Part shown: in pieces, positions 30,174 to 39,666 of the stretch
Position numbering within the stretch: the stretch's first letter is position 1
Layout: every line of letters begins with the position of its first letter
DNA from: Acinetobacter pittii ANC 4050
GTDB lineage: Bacteria > Pseudomonadota > Gammaproteobacteria > Pseudomonadales > Moraxellaceae
Assembly: GCF_000399685.1 (NCBI RefSeq)
Contig: NZ_KB976987.1
Coordinates: 248,001 to 312,000, forward strand
Direction of reading: 5' to 3'
DNA length: 64,000 nt
Notes under the pieces: generated by a model
What the model was told of the DNA's origin: nothing
Database searches by the model: none
The model's input: only the letters and a program-made list of their open reading frames with translations
Program-made: the position numbers and the translations under genes

Positions 30174-31379
30174 ATGGGATTGTTTTCTGAAAAAGAGAAA
30201 AATGTAGAAGAGAATTACATAAGATTATTGGATATTTTAGAAGTACTTTATCAACTTTCAGATAATGGATGGGAAGAGGTTGGGCATTTCTTATTTCAAA
30301 GTGATATAGATTCAATATGTACGTATGAATATTTTGATGATTATACTTCTGAAATAAGAGAATGTGAAAAAATTATAATTGAGCACGTCTATGAACATGA
30401 CTCTGGTTGGGGAACTTTAAAACAGGCTTTAATACCTTTTATTTTTAATAATTGTGATTCTCTAGATGGTGAGCATTTAGAGAATAAAATAATTGCTGGA
30501 ATTGAGCTAGAAAAAAGATTTGGACAATATTATTGGTCAAAAGAGGATGTTAAAAATTTTGATAAGTTTAAGAGGTTAAACTTAATAGAAATTTTAGAGT
30601 CTGGAAGGCCACTTAAGAAAAAAAAGAATAAAATAGGTATAACTGAAGCGATAAATCAAGAGAGTAAAAAATATATAGAATTAATTTGGTGTATTCAAAG
30701 CTTTTGCGAATCATTTAATCAACCAATTCAAAGTTTTGTTAAATTTTTGAAGAATACAAAATTTTATAGTCACTGTGATGTATATATCAGAGTAGGAGAA
30801 ACAGACTTCATAAAATTGAATAAAATTAATTCTGATCAGTCAATTTCTTTTGTTCTTAATTTCTTTGACGATGAAAAATTTAATTCAACTGATTTTGGTT
30901 ACGACGTAGATTATTATCATCTTAATCATATATTGATAGATGAAGATGATCTGCGCTACTTTGAACCATTAAAAGACTTAATTGTTGATGTGAAAATACG
31001 TCATGCTTTGTATACTGATATAAGATATGGAGATATAAAGCTTGATCAATTAGATGATTTTTCAAGATATATTGGTCAAGAAAGTGATAAATTATTTGAT
31101 GCACATTGGAAAAAAATTCAAAATTCAAATACTGAGAAAGAAGATATAATTTTACTCGACCAAACTAATTTGAAGACCCATCCCTCGCTTGACCCTAACC
31201 ATCCAAATCATGCTCCTGAACTATTAATAGCTATTGAAGCTTGGGAAGAAAAGTATTTACGTAATCAGTATCCATATCAAGAACATACCCCAGCTATAAC
31301 TAATATTCTAAAGAACCGAGATATTACCCAAACAAATTTAGTTAAAAGAATTTGCGCAATTACTAATCCAAAAAAGTGA
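30174..31379 (+). CDS. Hypothetical acidic protein of the element
   Basis: Protein of 401 residues from ATG 30174, which has GGAGG four bases upstream; the frame is open further upstream to 30036, but that stretch encodes an implausible hydrophobic tail. It is rich in Asp, Glu, Tyr and Phe, with no clear motif. The last ~65 residues (from THPSLDPNHPNHAPELL to the basic end) look like a separate helical domain. The coding DNA is more AT-rich than the core genes. Not recognised; cargo or regulator of the island. Confidence 0.75.
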   Translation: MGLFSEKEKNVEENYIRLLDILEVLYQLSDNGWEEVGHFLFQSDIDSICTYEYFDDYTSEIRECEKIIIEHVYEHDSGWGTLKQALIPFIFNNCDSLDGEHLENKIIAGIELEKRFGQYYWSKEDVKNFDKFKRLNLIEILESGRPLKKKKNKIGITEAINQESKKYIELIWCIQSFCESFNQPIQSFVKFLKNTKFYSHCDVYIRVGETDFIKLNKINSDQSISFVLNFFDDEKFNSTDFGYDVDYYHLNHILIDEDDLRYFEPLKDLIVDVKIRHALYTDIRYGDIKLDQLDDFSRYIGQESDKLFDAHWKKIQNSNTEKEDIILLDQTNLKTHPSLDPNHPNHAPELLIAIEAWEEKYLRNQYPYQEHTPAITNILKNRDITQTNLVKRICAITNPKK

Positions 31380-31399
31380 TTGGTTATAAATACTTACTA

Positions 31400-31430
31400 T
31401 GAGGTGACACTTTAAGGTACCACCTTTTTT
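31400..31430 (+). terminator. Terminator after the 401-residue hypothetical gene
   Basis: AGGTG and CACCT arms followed by TTTTTT, about 20 nt after the stop. GTGACAC-type motifs also recur here (around 31402 and 31437) and could be regulator sites for the next gene. Confidence 0.5.
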
Positions 31431-31474
31431 CATAGAAGTGACACTTGTATGTCACCTTATTTGATTTGTTTCAC

Positions 31475-31505
31475 TAGCTCCATCAAACACAACTGTATGG
31501 AGCTA
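31475..31505 (+). promoter_or_regulatory. Hairpin enclosing the ribosome site of the AlpA-like gene
   Basis: TAGCTCCAT (31475-31483) and ATGGAGCTA (31497-31505) are perfect 9-bp complements. The GGAG Shine-Dalgarno (31499-31502) lies inside the right arm, eight bases before the ATG at 31511, so the hairpin should hinder translation initiation. Confidence 0.6.
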
Positions 31506-31510
31506 AATAA

Positions 31511-31726
31511 ATGCAACCAATCCGAGTTACATATAACCAAGCATGTGAGTTATTGAGTATTAAGCGTAATGCTTTACGTGAGCTCACCTTAAATGATCCA
31601 ACTTTCCCTAAAGCGTATAAAGCCGGTACAACTCGCCAGGCTCCAGTCTATTTTGATTATGCACAACTAATTGAATGGCATAACAACCAAATCAAAAGCC
31701 AAACCAATGCAGAATTGGAGGCTTAA
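31511..31726 (+). CDS. AlpA-like helix-turn-helix protein
   Basis: DNA-binding protein of 71 residues. VTYNQACELLSIKRNALREL is a helix-turn-helix, followed by a TRQAPVYFDYAQLIEWHNNQ segment as in AlpA/excisionase-type proteins. In P4-like satellites such proteins control excision or early transcription. It is the first gene of the replication-module operon, 3 nt before the Rha-like gene, and a hairpin overlies its ribosome site. Confidence 0.78.
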   Translation: MQPIRVTYNQACELLSIKRNALRELTLNDPTFPKAYKAGTTRQAPVYFDYAQLIEWHNNQIKSQTNAELEA

Positions 31727-31729
31727 CTC

Positions 31730-32443
31730 ATGAATCAATTAGTTAATCCATCAATTCTTAAGATGACTAGTCTGGAAATTTCCGACTTGGTTCAATCTGA
31801 GCATAGAAATGTAAAAGTCTCAATTGAGAGACTCATGCAAAAAGGCGTGATTCGAAATACTCCAATGACGAATTTCGAAAGAATCAATAACTTAGGGCTT
31901 ACTTCAAAAGTTGGGGTATATATTTTTGAAGGTGAACAAGGTAAACGAGACAGCATCATTGTCGTGGCCCAACTTTGTCCAGAGTTCACGGCGAGTTTAG
32001 TCGATCGTTGGCAAGAACTTGAATATAAAGTTAAGGATGAAGTGGTGGTAGATATTTCTAACCCTCATGCTTTACGCCGTGCTCTTTTGGACTATACAGA
32101 GCAAGTAATTCATCTTGAAACTCAGAACCAGTCTTTAGAAAAAACGATCAACACCATTACTCAAACACCTACTGGTGTGAAGTTTCAGCAAGCTTGCAAG
32201 ATCTTAAATATTAAAAGGGAAGTATTGGCCAACTGGTTACGTAAACATGGCTGGGATCGCAAGCTTAACGGAGTACGTGCTTCAACTTACTACAGTCAGG
32301 AGCGCGGCTATTGCGAAACCAAGTATGAAGAAGTGGCTCGGATTCGACCTAATGGTGATCCATATACCTTTACCAAAATAGAGTTCTTCATCCTTCCTAA
32401 AGGTATGAATGTTCTAGCTAAACATTTTGGTAAGGGGGCTTAA
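31730..32443 (+). CDS. Phage regulatory protein, Rha-like N-terminus with KilAC C-terminus
   Basis: Phage-type antirepressor/regulator of 237 residues. The N-terminal ~95 residues (LEISDLVQSEHRNVKVSIERL, then SIIVVAQLCPEFTASLVDRWQELE) resemble the Rha domain. A coiled linker (about 105-140) leads to a C-terminal KilAC/ANT domain (KFQQACKILNIKREVLANWL to FTKIEFFILPKGMNVLAKHF). Likely binds DNA and counters a repressor. It sits in a tight operon with the genes on either side. Confidence 0.85.
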   Translation: MNQLVNPSILKMTSLEISDLVQSEHRNVKVSIERLMQKGVIRNTPMTNFERINNLGLTSKVGVYIFEGEQGKRDSIIVVAQLCPEFTASLVDRWQELEYKVKDEVVVDISNPHALRRALLDYTEQVIHLETQNQSLEKTINTITQTPTGVKFQQACKILNIKREVLANWLRKHGWDRKLNGVRASTYYSQERGYCETKYEEVARIRPNGDPYTFTKIEFFILPKGMNVLAKHFGKGA

Positions 32444-32444
32444 G

Positions 32445-32696
32445 ATGAAGAGTTTTGTTTTAGCTTCATATGCTCCGCTTACTGAAGAAGAAGATAAAAC
32501 AGATTTGGTTGTGAATAATCAAGCCATGAAGTTTATTGAAATGCTCGCCATAAATGGCGAGCTTCAAGAAATTAAAGATACTCGAGAATTATTATTGCAA
32601 AAGCTTTGTGTGCAGGATGTCTTAGTACTGCACGCTGGCAGCCTTCAGGTATTGCTTACCAGCATTATGGGAGAACCACCCTATGGAAAAGCATAA
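32445..32696 (+). CDS. Small hypothetical protein of the replication module
   Basis: 83 residues from ATG 32445, with an AAGGGGG ribosome site; the frame starts 1 nt after the Rha/KilAC stop. Acidic and soluble, with no recognised motif. Its last codons overlap the start of the next frame by 14 nt. Confidence 0.7.
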   Translation: MKSFVLASYAPLTEEEDKTDLVVNNQAMKFIEMLAINGELQEIKDTRELLLQKLCVQDVLVLHAGSLQVLLTSIMGEPPYGKA

Positions 32697-33015
32697 GAAT
32701 CTAATACCTATATTTTTAACAATACTTCTTGCAAGCTGTCATGTGCCTAGTTATGCTAAGGACGTTCATCAGAAAGCAGATGAGCTAACCTTGGCCGGTT
32801 ATATCGCAAAAGGCGCACAGTCCGCTTATCGGGCTTTTTTTGTGCGTAAAATCTCTATGCACCTGCATGTTACGGCGGGGCTGGAGAGGGACACCTTCGG
32901 GTGTGCAGGTGACCTTTTGCGCCTGTCGGCCAACCCTTTTCAGCTTCGCCACCCTCACTTGGCCGTGAATGGTGAAGCTCCAAACTTGCAAAAGGAGCGC
33001 ATTCATAATGCCTAA
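32683..33015 (+). CDS. Putative small lipoprotein or secreted protein (3' half uncertain)
   Basis: Frame of 110 residues. The N-terminus (MEKHKNLIPIFLTILLASC) is a plausible lipoprotein signal with lipobox LLASC. From about 32870 on, the DNA folds into hairpins that recur elsewhere in the window, so the C-terminal half may be read through a structured RNA. It overlaps the upstream gene by 14 nt. Could be a lysis- or membrane-related peptide; not recognised. Confidence 0.45.
   Translation: MEKHKNLIPIFLTILLASCHVPSYAKDVHQKADELTLAGYIAKGAQSAYRAFFVRKISMHLHVTAGLERDTFGCAGDLLRLSANPFQLRHPHLAVNGEAPNLQKERIHNA
32873..32966 (+). ncRNA. Candidate structured RNA, copy A
   Basis: Contains the tetraloop hairpin ACACC-TTCG-GGTGT and flanking AGAGGG and CAACCCT arms. 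Related in order and sequence to a second region at 61999-62091 (GAGAGGGACACC, GGTGTGC, CTGTC-CAACCCT and GCCACC are shared). The role is unknown, and RNA nature is inferred from the hairpin and its recurrence. Confidence 0.4.
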
Positions 33016-33325
33016 TAACAACTCGTCTTTAAAAAATTCTCATATAGAGCTTGCTATAAAAACTTATGACGCTAGTGATGTGTCTGAAGGTTATGCATTG
33101 GCATATGAACAGGTTGCTGACCTCGCTGTAATGCTTGATTCCATTCGTAGTAAATATGAAAAAACAGCAGAGTACCTGCAACAAGTCTATAACGTGCCAG
33201 AAAGCGTATTTAAAGATTTAAAACGTCTTTTGAATATTACAGATAGCATGATTGATGAAAATCTGGAGTTTTCAAAAGCACAAGAAGATCAGTTTCAAAA
33301 AGAATATGAGGAGTCACAAGCATGA
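33008..33325 (+). CDS. Hypothetical helical protein upstream of the primase
   Basis: 105 residues from ATG 33008 (MPNNNSSLK), with AAGGAG upstream. Mostly helical (MLDSIRSKYEKTAEYLQQVY; LKRLLNITDSMIDENLEFSKA), acidic at the C-terminus, perhaps coiled coil. Its end overlaps the primase start by 4 nt (ATGA), so the two are translationally coupled. Possible replication accessory; function unknown. Confidence 0.75.
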   Translation: MPNNNSSLKNSHIELAIKTYDASDVSEGYALAYEQVADLAVMLDSIRSKYEKTAEYLQQVYNVPESVFKDLKRLLNITDSMIDENLEFSKAQEDQFQKEYEESQA

Positions 33326-35769
33326 CTAAACGTGACGCCTCAAACATGACACCAACTGAAGTTTTGGCTCATTGTCAGATATATACACCTAATCAAACTG
33401 AATATCTTCAGCATAAAATTATCCAGCGTTTTGGTGGACCAAATCAGTCTATCTATATTGATCCAAATAGAGTTGAGATAGATAGCGTTGAATACTCTAA
33501 TCCCTTAATTCTACCGATCTATAACGGTGAATTGAGTATCATCCAATGTGCCGTTATGGAAAGTGGAAAAACTATTTCTGTCTTTCCTGAAGGGTTGGCC
33601 AGAGGGTTTGCTTGTTATGGTGAATTACAGCATGACAAGCCTGTAATTATTACTTATAGCCTTGAGTCTTTCTTTAAGATTGCTTCTAGTGGGTTATCTG
33701 TAGTGCTGGTCGTACTCAACAACTTATGTGCTTCACGCTTAGCAAAAACGCTTAAGGCTTTCGATTTTGAGCAGATCCAGTTTGTCATTAATCAATTGGC
33801 ACAAGCTGGATTTAAAAAGCTTTACCTACCTGTACGACCTGAATATTTTAAAAATGATGCCTTCCAGAAGCTCGAGCAGAATACTGCTGTTCGCTTAATT
33901 AACCAGTACCAGAAAATTGACGAGACTGAATTTCTAATCGAACTGACTAAAGATGAAGATCCGGAAGAAGTTACGGCATTTTTAAAGGAAGCTATTGCCA
34001 GACTTCCTCATACTGAACCTTTACCAAAAGGCCATTTGGCCAAACCATTTAAATGGGGTGATGGACGGTTTCATCTTTTAGAAACAGGTTTGTACTTTTT
34101 AGAAACGAATAACAAGGGAGATGACTATAAGCGTTATATCTCTAGTCCAATTAAAGTTGTTGCTCTGACTCGAGATAATTCCAGTACCTCATGGGGACGG
34201 TTGCTCGAATGGTACGATCCAGATGGCATTAAACACCTACAAGCCGTGTCTATGGAGTTCTTCCAATCTGACGGCGTAGAACTACGGAAAGCACTTTCTT
34301 ATCAAGGTATGACTATAGCGCCAGATGCTAAAGCAAGAAGCTTATTACAAAGCTATTTGATGAGTTATCCGGTCGAGCAGAGGGCCTTATGTGTCGATCG
34401 TGTGGGCTGGCATGATGAAGTGTATGTATTACCTCATTGTGAAGTTGGCCAAAGTAAAGATAACGATTTAATTGTCTATCAGGCTATTCACGGTTTAGAT
34501 AATCGCTATCAAAGCAACGGCACATTAATTCAATGGAGAGAAGAGGTATCTAAACTCGCTCAGAACCATAGCAAATTAGTATGTGCCATTAGCACGGCGT
34601 TTGCTGGCCAGCTTTTAGGTCCACTTGAACAACAGAATGGAGCAGGCGTTCACTTTGTTGGTAAATCATCTAAAGGTAAATCAACGGCATTATTTTTAGG
34701 TTGTAGTGTATGGGGTAAACCGAGCCGTTTTTATCGTACATGGCGAGCTACTGGTAATGCTCTGGAACATACGGCCTATATGCACAATGATAGCTTTTTA
34801 GCTTTAGATGAGATTGGAGAAATTGCTAACCCTAAAGAGCTGGGCAACATTGTGTATATGCTGGCCAATGGATTGGGTAAGGCTCGTTTAAACAAGCAAA
34901 TCACAGCTAAGCCTGCTTTTAACTGGAAGCTTATCTTTCTATCCAGTGGGGAAGAAGGACTCAAAGATATTATGGCCAAGCATGGTCAAAAGGCCAAACT
35001 AGGACAAGAGATCCGCTTAATTGATATTGATGTAGACCAATCAGAATATGGTGTGTTTGACAGTATTGATTTTGCTTCAGATGGAGCAATGCAATCTAGA
35101 ATGTTAGTAGAGCATTCAAACATGTATTACGGCGAAGCAGGTATAGCGTGGCTTGAATATCTCTGTAGCGATAAAAATGAAATTATTAAACAAGCTCGAC
35201 AGTTATGGGAACAATATCGAGAGCCATTAATTGATGGTCATTCAGAAGGCCATATTATCCGTGTAGCCAATACATTTGCTTTGATTGCTACAGCTGGTGA
35301 ACTGGCAACACAAGCGGGAATAACTGGTTGGAAAGTCGGCACTGCATTTAATGCTATACGGGCTGTGTTTGAACAATGGTTAGGTAGCTTTGACCGAGTT
35401 GGAAATTATGAAGATCTGGAAATTCTGGCTCAGATAAAAGCTTTCTTTGAAGCACATGGTAACAGTCGTTTTGAATGTATGACACCAGATGCGGAACATC
35501 TAGATAAAGTTATTAATCGAGTAGGTTATTGGAAGATTGAGAACGGCGAAAAGAAATATCTGGTCTATCCGGAACAATTTAAAAAAGAGCTTTGCAAAGG
35601 ACTAAATCCTAAACGTGTAGGCAAGTTACTTATACAACGTGGATGGCTGGATCATCTTAATAATGGCAAGTCTACAAAGCTCATCCGAGGTATAGATGGC
35701 ATGCCTAAAGCTATTCCTATGTATGTATTTAATGAAAAGGTACTCACAGATGATCTGGATGAACACTAG
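33322..35769 (+). CDS. DUF927-type primase-helicase of a satellite/plasmid-like element
   Basis: Replication protein of 815 residues. The N-terminal third has a Toprim-like primase segment (KPVIITYSLESFFKIASSGLS). The middle holds a DUF927 helicase with Walker A GKSSKGKST and Walker B FLALDEIGE, followed by the sensor-like KLIFLSSGEEGL. The C-terminal ~130 residues look like a winged-helix DNA-binding domain. By analogy with the P4 alpha protein it should start replication at an iteron origin; GGTTAC iterons lie directly downstream. It starts 4 nt inside the previous gene. Confidence 0.88.
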   Translation: MTKRDASNMTPTEVLAHCQIYTPNQTEYLQHKIIQRFGGPNQSIYIDPNRVEIDSVEYSNPLILPIYNGELSIIQCAVMESGKTISVFPEGLARGFACYGELQHDKPVIITYSLESFFKIASSGLSVVLVVLNNLCASRLAKTLKAFDFEQIQFVINQLAQAGFKKLYLPVRPEYFKNDAFQKLEQNTAVRLINQYQKIDETEFLIELTKDEDPEEVTAFLKEAIARLPHTEPLPKGHLAKPFKWGDGRFHLLETGLYFLETNNKGDDYKRYISSPIKVVALTRDNSSTSWGRLLEWYDPDGIKHLQAVSMEFFQSDGVELRKALSYQGMTIAPDAKARSLLQSYLMSYPVEQRALCVDRVGWHDEVYVLPHCEVGQSKDNDLIVYQAIHGLDNRYQSNGTLIQWREEVSKLAQNHSKLVCAISTAFAGQLLGPLEQQNGAGVHFVGKSSKGKSTALFLGCSVWGKPSRFYRTWRATGNALEHTAYMHNDSFLALDEIGEIANPKELGNIVYMLANGLGKARLNKQITAKPAFNWKLIFLSSGEEGLKDIMAKHGQKAKLGQEIRLIDIDVDQSEYGVFDSIDFASDGAMQSRMLVEHSNMYYGEAGIAWLEYLCSDKNEIIKQARQLWEQYREPLIDGHSEGHIIRVANTFALIATAGELATQAGITGWKVGTAFNAIRAVFEQWLGSFDRVGNYEDLEILAQIKAFFEAHGNSRFECMTPDAEHLDKVINRVGYWKIENGEKKYLVYPEQFKKELCKGLNPKRVGKLLIQRGWLDHLNNGKSTKLIRGIDGMPKAIPMYVFNEKVLTDDLDEH

Positions 35770-35785
35770 GAGTTACCAAAAAACT

Positions 35786-35885
35786 GAGGTTACAAAGGTT
35801 ACTGAGGTTACAGCCTTATGGAGCAAGGCTTTCAGGGTGTAACCTTTTAGAAAACTGAAAAGGTTACAGATTTCTGAGGTTACAC
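35786..35885 (+). repeat. GGTTAC iteron block, left copy (candidate origin or crr)
   Basis: 100 bp with five direct (A)GGTTAC motifs and one inverted copy, plus an internal GCCTT/AAGGC hairpin, immediately after the primase gene. The same block occurs inverted at 58034-58133 with seven mismatches. Iterons beside a primase-helicase suggest a replication origin. Confidence 0.7.
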
Positions 35886-35920
35886 AGATTTATCTAATTC
35901 ATTAATACGTGGGCAATAAA

Positions 35921-36154
35921 ATGACAATGAGTAAGAAAGAATTTTTAAGAATATTTGAGCAGCAAGAAGGGTACGCCGTGAATGAGTGGAAGTCTCTTAA
36001 GAAAGAGACTCCACCATATGGTCAACCCATTATTACCTTAGGTAAAGATGAGGAAGGGTACTTCTACCATACGAATAAAGAATTCATGAAAGGGGATGAG
36101 GAAATCCTTATAGAAATGGGAGTGACTGATTGGCAGATAGTTGTATTAAAATAA
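35921..36154 (+). CDS. Small hypothetical protein
   Basis: 77 residues from ATG 35921 (or GTG 35909, four residues longer); neither has a strong ribosome site. An acidic protein with a KKEFLRIFEQQEGYAVNEWKS segment and VTDWQIVVLK end. It faces the HEPN-type gene with a 4-nt gap between stops. Not recognised. Confidence 0.6.
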   Translation: MTMSKKEFLRIFEQQEGYAVNEWKSLKKETPPYGQPIITLGKDEEGYFYHTNKEFMKGDEEILIEMGVTDWQIVVLK

Positions 36155-36158
36155 TTGG

Positions 36159-37538
36159 TTAATTTTCTAGGTTCTTATAATTAAATAAAAGAATATCTGT
36201 CTCTTGAGAAGCATTAAAATAATTTATTGGACCAGTATAGGGTAATATTTGAAAAATCAAAGAATTAAATAAGTTAATACAAAGGAAAAAATTTTCCTTT
36301 TTTTGGTATTGTTTGGAAAGATTATAAACTTTAACTTTTGGGTGGGCTACCTCATTTCTAAGCACTTTCCAAGCTTCAATTTCTTCTTTTTTTAGAATTG
36401 CTGAATCTACTAGTAAAGATAGTGCTTTATTAGCAGTAATGTTTTTTAAATATGAAATAGAATTCATAAGCCTATCTTTATATGTCTGCTCTATCTCTAA
36501 ATCTTTTATTATAGCTCTAATTTTATTAATATCATTTTCTAACTTATCATCTCTTTTGGTTCGCGATAAAATAGGTATAAATATATCATTCAATAAACCT
36601 TCAATTGCTGTTGTTAACGTAAGATTAGTGATGTCTTGCTCGGAATTATAAGAATACCAGACACGTTTCCATTGAGCATAAATACTACGGAAAATGTCTG
36701 GCTTTTCTTTACTCAATTGGATAGAACTTCTTAAAATATTAAAATGATATTCTCCATCTCTAAATATATCATTTCTCAATGAGTAAGGGATGGCTGGCAT
36801 AAATTTTTTATTTAGATAAAGTTTATTAGTACTATATAATGTAATGGTTTCTTGATTGTTATAATTGCAAATTGAATAATAAGGTTGCAATAAAACCCCA
36901 GAAGTTAAACCGAGATAAAAGGCTAAACAGTCTATTAATGCTTCAGGATCTTCAGCACCTTCAACTACTATAAAATTTTGATTATCTTTATCATTGTTAA
37001 CTATTCTTATTCTATAATTTTCTTTTTCAAAATTAATTATAGATTCATTCCATGATGATGAGCTAGTGCCTAAAGTAGAAGTGCTTTGATTTAGTTTGTT
37101 TCTAGGGATACTAATACTTTGATTAAACTCTAAATAAAGGTAATTTTTAGAACTAACTGAAGAAGGATTAGTAATTATTAGGTTAATTAATAGAATATGG
37201 TGAATAGATGTTTTAGCAATAGACAATACATTTAAAGTAAACCGAAATCCCTCACTTTTAAATATTTTTCCTTGTGTATCCGTTGCGTCCAAATAGCAAG
37301 TTTGAGACTCATCAAGCATGTCACTAGGAAGCTGTAAGTCCCATTTTATATGAGGAATATTTTTTTTCTTTAAGCAGACAAATTCTAAATAGAAAGTACC
37401 AAAATCATTAATTTTAATAATCCCATATCCCTCTAAAATCAAACCGTTCTTTTGGTAAATTTTGACTGAAGGGCAGTGGGTTTCAAATGTGAAATTCCGT
37501 ATTTTTTCAAGAGCTTTATCTGAAATTGTATTTATCAT
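36159..37538 (-). CDS. HEPN-domain protein, ApeA-like (candidate antiphage RNase)
   Basis: Protein of 459 residues. The N-terminal ~300 residues are beta-rich and unrecognised. The C-terminal ~150 residues are helical and end the conserved part with WKVLRNEVAHPK, an R-x4-H motif (Arg394, His399) that marks catalytic HEPN ribonucleases. The layout (large N-terminal domain plus C-terminal HEPN) resembles ApeA-type abortive-infection proteins. It follows the GHKL gene on the same strand by 91 nt, so the two are probably an operon. The DNA is very AT-rich compared with the core genes. Antiphage role is inference. Confidence 0.68.
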   Translation of the reverse strand: MINTISDKALEKIRNFTFETHCPSVKIYQKNGLILEGYGIIKINDFGTFYLEFVCLKKKNIPHIKWDLQLPSDMLDESQTCYLDATDTQGKIFKSEGFRFTLNVLSIAKTSIHHILLINLIITNPSSVSSKNYLYLEFNQSISIPRNKLNQSTSTLGTSSSSWNESIINFEKENYRIRIVNNDKDNQNFIVVEGAEDPEALIDCLAFYLGLTSGVLLQPYYSICNYNNQETITLYSTNKLYLNKKFMPAIPYSLRNDIFRDGEYHFNILRSSIQLSKEKPDIFRSIYAQWKRVWYSYNSEQDITNLTLTTAIEGLLNDIFIPILSRTKRDDKLENDINKIRAIIKDLEIEQTYKDRLMNSISYLKNITANKALSLLVDSAILKKEEIEAWKVLRNEVAHPKVKVYNLSKQYQKKENFFLCINLFNSLIFQILPYTGPINYFNASQETDILLFNYKNLEN

Positions 37539-37629
37539 TTATTATACCAATTGAAAATTAATATTTAATTCTTAACTAACTTTAAAGAACTATTCAAAAT
37601 TTATTTAAAAAATAATGAAGAATAGTAAT

Positions 37630-39666
37630 TTAGTTTGAAGGTAGACCTAGCTTATCAAAAAAAGCTCTATTCCTTTCTTTTGCAGAATTCACTAAGCGAT
37701 CAAAGGATATAACTTCGATATAACAATTAATATTTTTTTTATAACCAAAAAATCCTAATTTATCTTCTGTTTCTGTTAAATCATGCACATCTCTACAACG
37801 TTCCTTCATAGAAGAAGTTAAATCACAAATTACATAACAAAAACCTGGTATATCTTTAGAATCAGGAATAGGACGCCCAGATGCTGTAGTTGTATTACCA
37901 TTTCTAATTCTTTTTAGGTAACCAAAAACTTGCTCAACTGGATCTTTATCTTCTCCAGATGAAGTATCATTCCTCATTGGTCTTTTAATTTCAATAATTG
38001 TAAGGGTGGCTAAAGGAAGTTTTTTGCCCTCCGCGACTAGTAACGGTTCATCGTAAACATTCAAAGCACAAATATCGGGCTCTTTATTCTCTTTACTCTC
38101 TGTAATAGGCATAGAGTTTAAGGTCTTATCAGATGCTAAGAAATCATGAAAGGCGAGCCTCTCATTAATTAACCATAAATTGCAATTTTCTAGTAAAACT
38201 TCATCAGATGTTTTTCTCATAGGCATAATAAGTTGATGAATTAAGTCTTCCCGAGCATATTTACCATCAGGTCCACGTTGGATAGCTTTTTCAAGGATAT
38301 CAAGGATGACTTTCCTGTTACATACATAACCTGCGAGATCTGATTTTTTTATATCATCAATTTTTTCCATATATTTTGTTATTTCAGTTTCATATTCATC
38401 CTTTTTACTAACAGTTTTATTTAATATCTCATGACCTTCAGCTAATACACTATTTTCAACTTCAGAGAGTTGTTTATGAAGAAGTAGATCTAAATCTTTA
38501 TCTGATATTTCTGGATTCACAAAAAATAATGGTTCTGGTATGTATTTTAATATTGATCTATATCGGGGAGCTTTTTTAGCTACAAAGTCATTTACTCTTT
38601 TTTTTCCAAGCTCTTTACTCTCATTTAAATATTCATTGAGATAGGTGGAGATTTTGGCGTAAGCGGCTTCTCTAATTTTTGGCTCTGTTATGCCGGTTGC
38701 ATACAAATCTTCATCATTAAGATTTGATAAATTGAAATCTATACGTTCAGGACGTACGTTTTCATCCAAAAACTTAGAAGTTAAGTAGCAACAGTAAGTA
38801 AAATCTTCACCCTTAGCTTGTATACGACCATGCAGACCAGGGATCTTTCCTGAGGTTATATTCTCTTCTTTCACTACTCGACCAGCAGCACACCAAGCAA
38901 TACAAGATTGTTTCGCTTTTGATTTAAGTTTTATATGTAAAAGTTCAAACTCTACCTCTCCAATTTTGAAAGAGTCTGAATAGGCCGTACCATACATATG
39001 TTGATCAAAAAGATCATTTAAATTAATAGTTTCTTCTTGATCTTTAATAAAAATATTAGGTGCCCCATTTTCTCTAACAAAGTACCATAGACAATGTTCA
39101 AGTAAGCTTTCAGCGATATTTATACAAGATTTAGGCGCTCTTTTTTCATATTTATCTATAAAATCTTCTAATGTAATCACAGTTTTATTTTCTTCTAAAA
39201 TAGCTAACTTTTTCTCTTCTAGTCGATATACCCCATTTTTTGCATTAAATAAGAATGTCTTCAATTTCGGATCATGATTTTCATCAATAAATTCACTATA
39301 AACAGAAACATTCGTGAAAGCTTTTAGCCACATTAAACGACCAATACCTCTACATCCTTGACTAGCTTTATACTCGCTGTCTAAAGTTTCGAAAGACAAC
39401 ATATTGTTCTTGGTAAAGCCAATACCATTATCAATAATTTTAAAACCGTAAATAGGCGTAGATTTTTCTTCTTGAGGTACAGCAACATTCAATGTATTTT
39501 GAATTTTTCTCATAATTTCTATTGTTATTGTACCAGTTGCTAATATTTTAGCTTCATCTATAGCATGAATAGAGTTTACAACGGCTTCAAATAAAGGCAT
39601 TAAACTTTGACTATAAGGTAAAGTTGTATTACGTAAACGACCTTGTAAAGATGTATTCAGAGCCAT
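37630..39666 (-). CDS. GHKL ATPase with PD-(D/E)xK-like C-terminal domain
   Basis: Protein of 678 residues. The N-terminal GHKL (Hsp90/MutL-type) fold shows the N-box EAVVNSIHAIDE (Glu27, Asn31), the G1 box DNGIGF (Asp79-Gly83) and the G2 box GCRGIGR (104-110). A middle helical region follows (about 340-480). The C-terminal ~150 residues have PD-(D/E)xK features: EPDICALN, then TLTIIEIKRPMRN, then EQVFGYLKRIRNG. This suggests an ATP-gated nuclease. It lies upstream of the HEPN gene on the same strand, with the structured array immediately beyond its start. I do not recognise it as a named defence family. Confidence 0.72.
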   Translation of the reverse strand: MALNTSLQGRLRNTTLPYSQSLMPLFEAVVNSIHAIDEAKILATGTITIEIMRKIQNTLNVAVPQEEKSTPIYGFKIIDNGIGFTKNNMLSFETLDSEYKASQGCRGIGRLMWLKAFTNVSVYSEFIDENHDPKLKTFLFNAKNGVYRLEEKKLAILEENKTVITLEDFIDKYEKRAPKSCINIAESLLEHCLWYFVRENGAPNIFIKDQEETINLNDLFDQHMYGTAYSDSFKIGEVEFELLHIKLKSKAKQSCIAWCAAGRVVKEENITSGKIPGLHGRIQAKGEDFTYCCYLTSKFLDENVRPERIDFNLSNLNDEDLYATGITEPKIREAAYAKISTYLNEYLNESKELGKKRVNDFVAKKAPRYRSILKYIPEPLFFVNPEISDKDLDLLLHKQLSEVENSVLAEGHEILNKTVSKKDEYETEITKYMEKIDDIKKSDLAGYVCNRKVILDILEKAIQRGPDGKYAREDLIHQLIMPMRKTSDEVLLENCNLWLINERLAFHDFLASDKTLNSMPITESKENKEPDICALNVYDEPLLVAEGKKLPLATLTIIEIKRPMRNDTSSGEDKDPVEQVFGYLKRIRNGNTTTASGRPIPDSKDIPGFCYVICDLTSSMKERCRDVHDLTETEDKLGFFGYKKNINCYIEVISFDRLVNSAKERNRAFFDKLGLPSN

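Noticed and set aside
32785-33021. Minus-strand frame over the candidate RNA copy A
   Set aside because: Composition follows the hairpins, no ribosome site and no similarity to known proteins.
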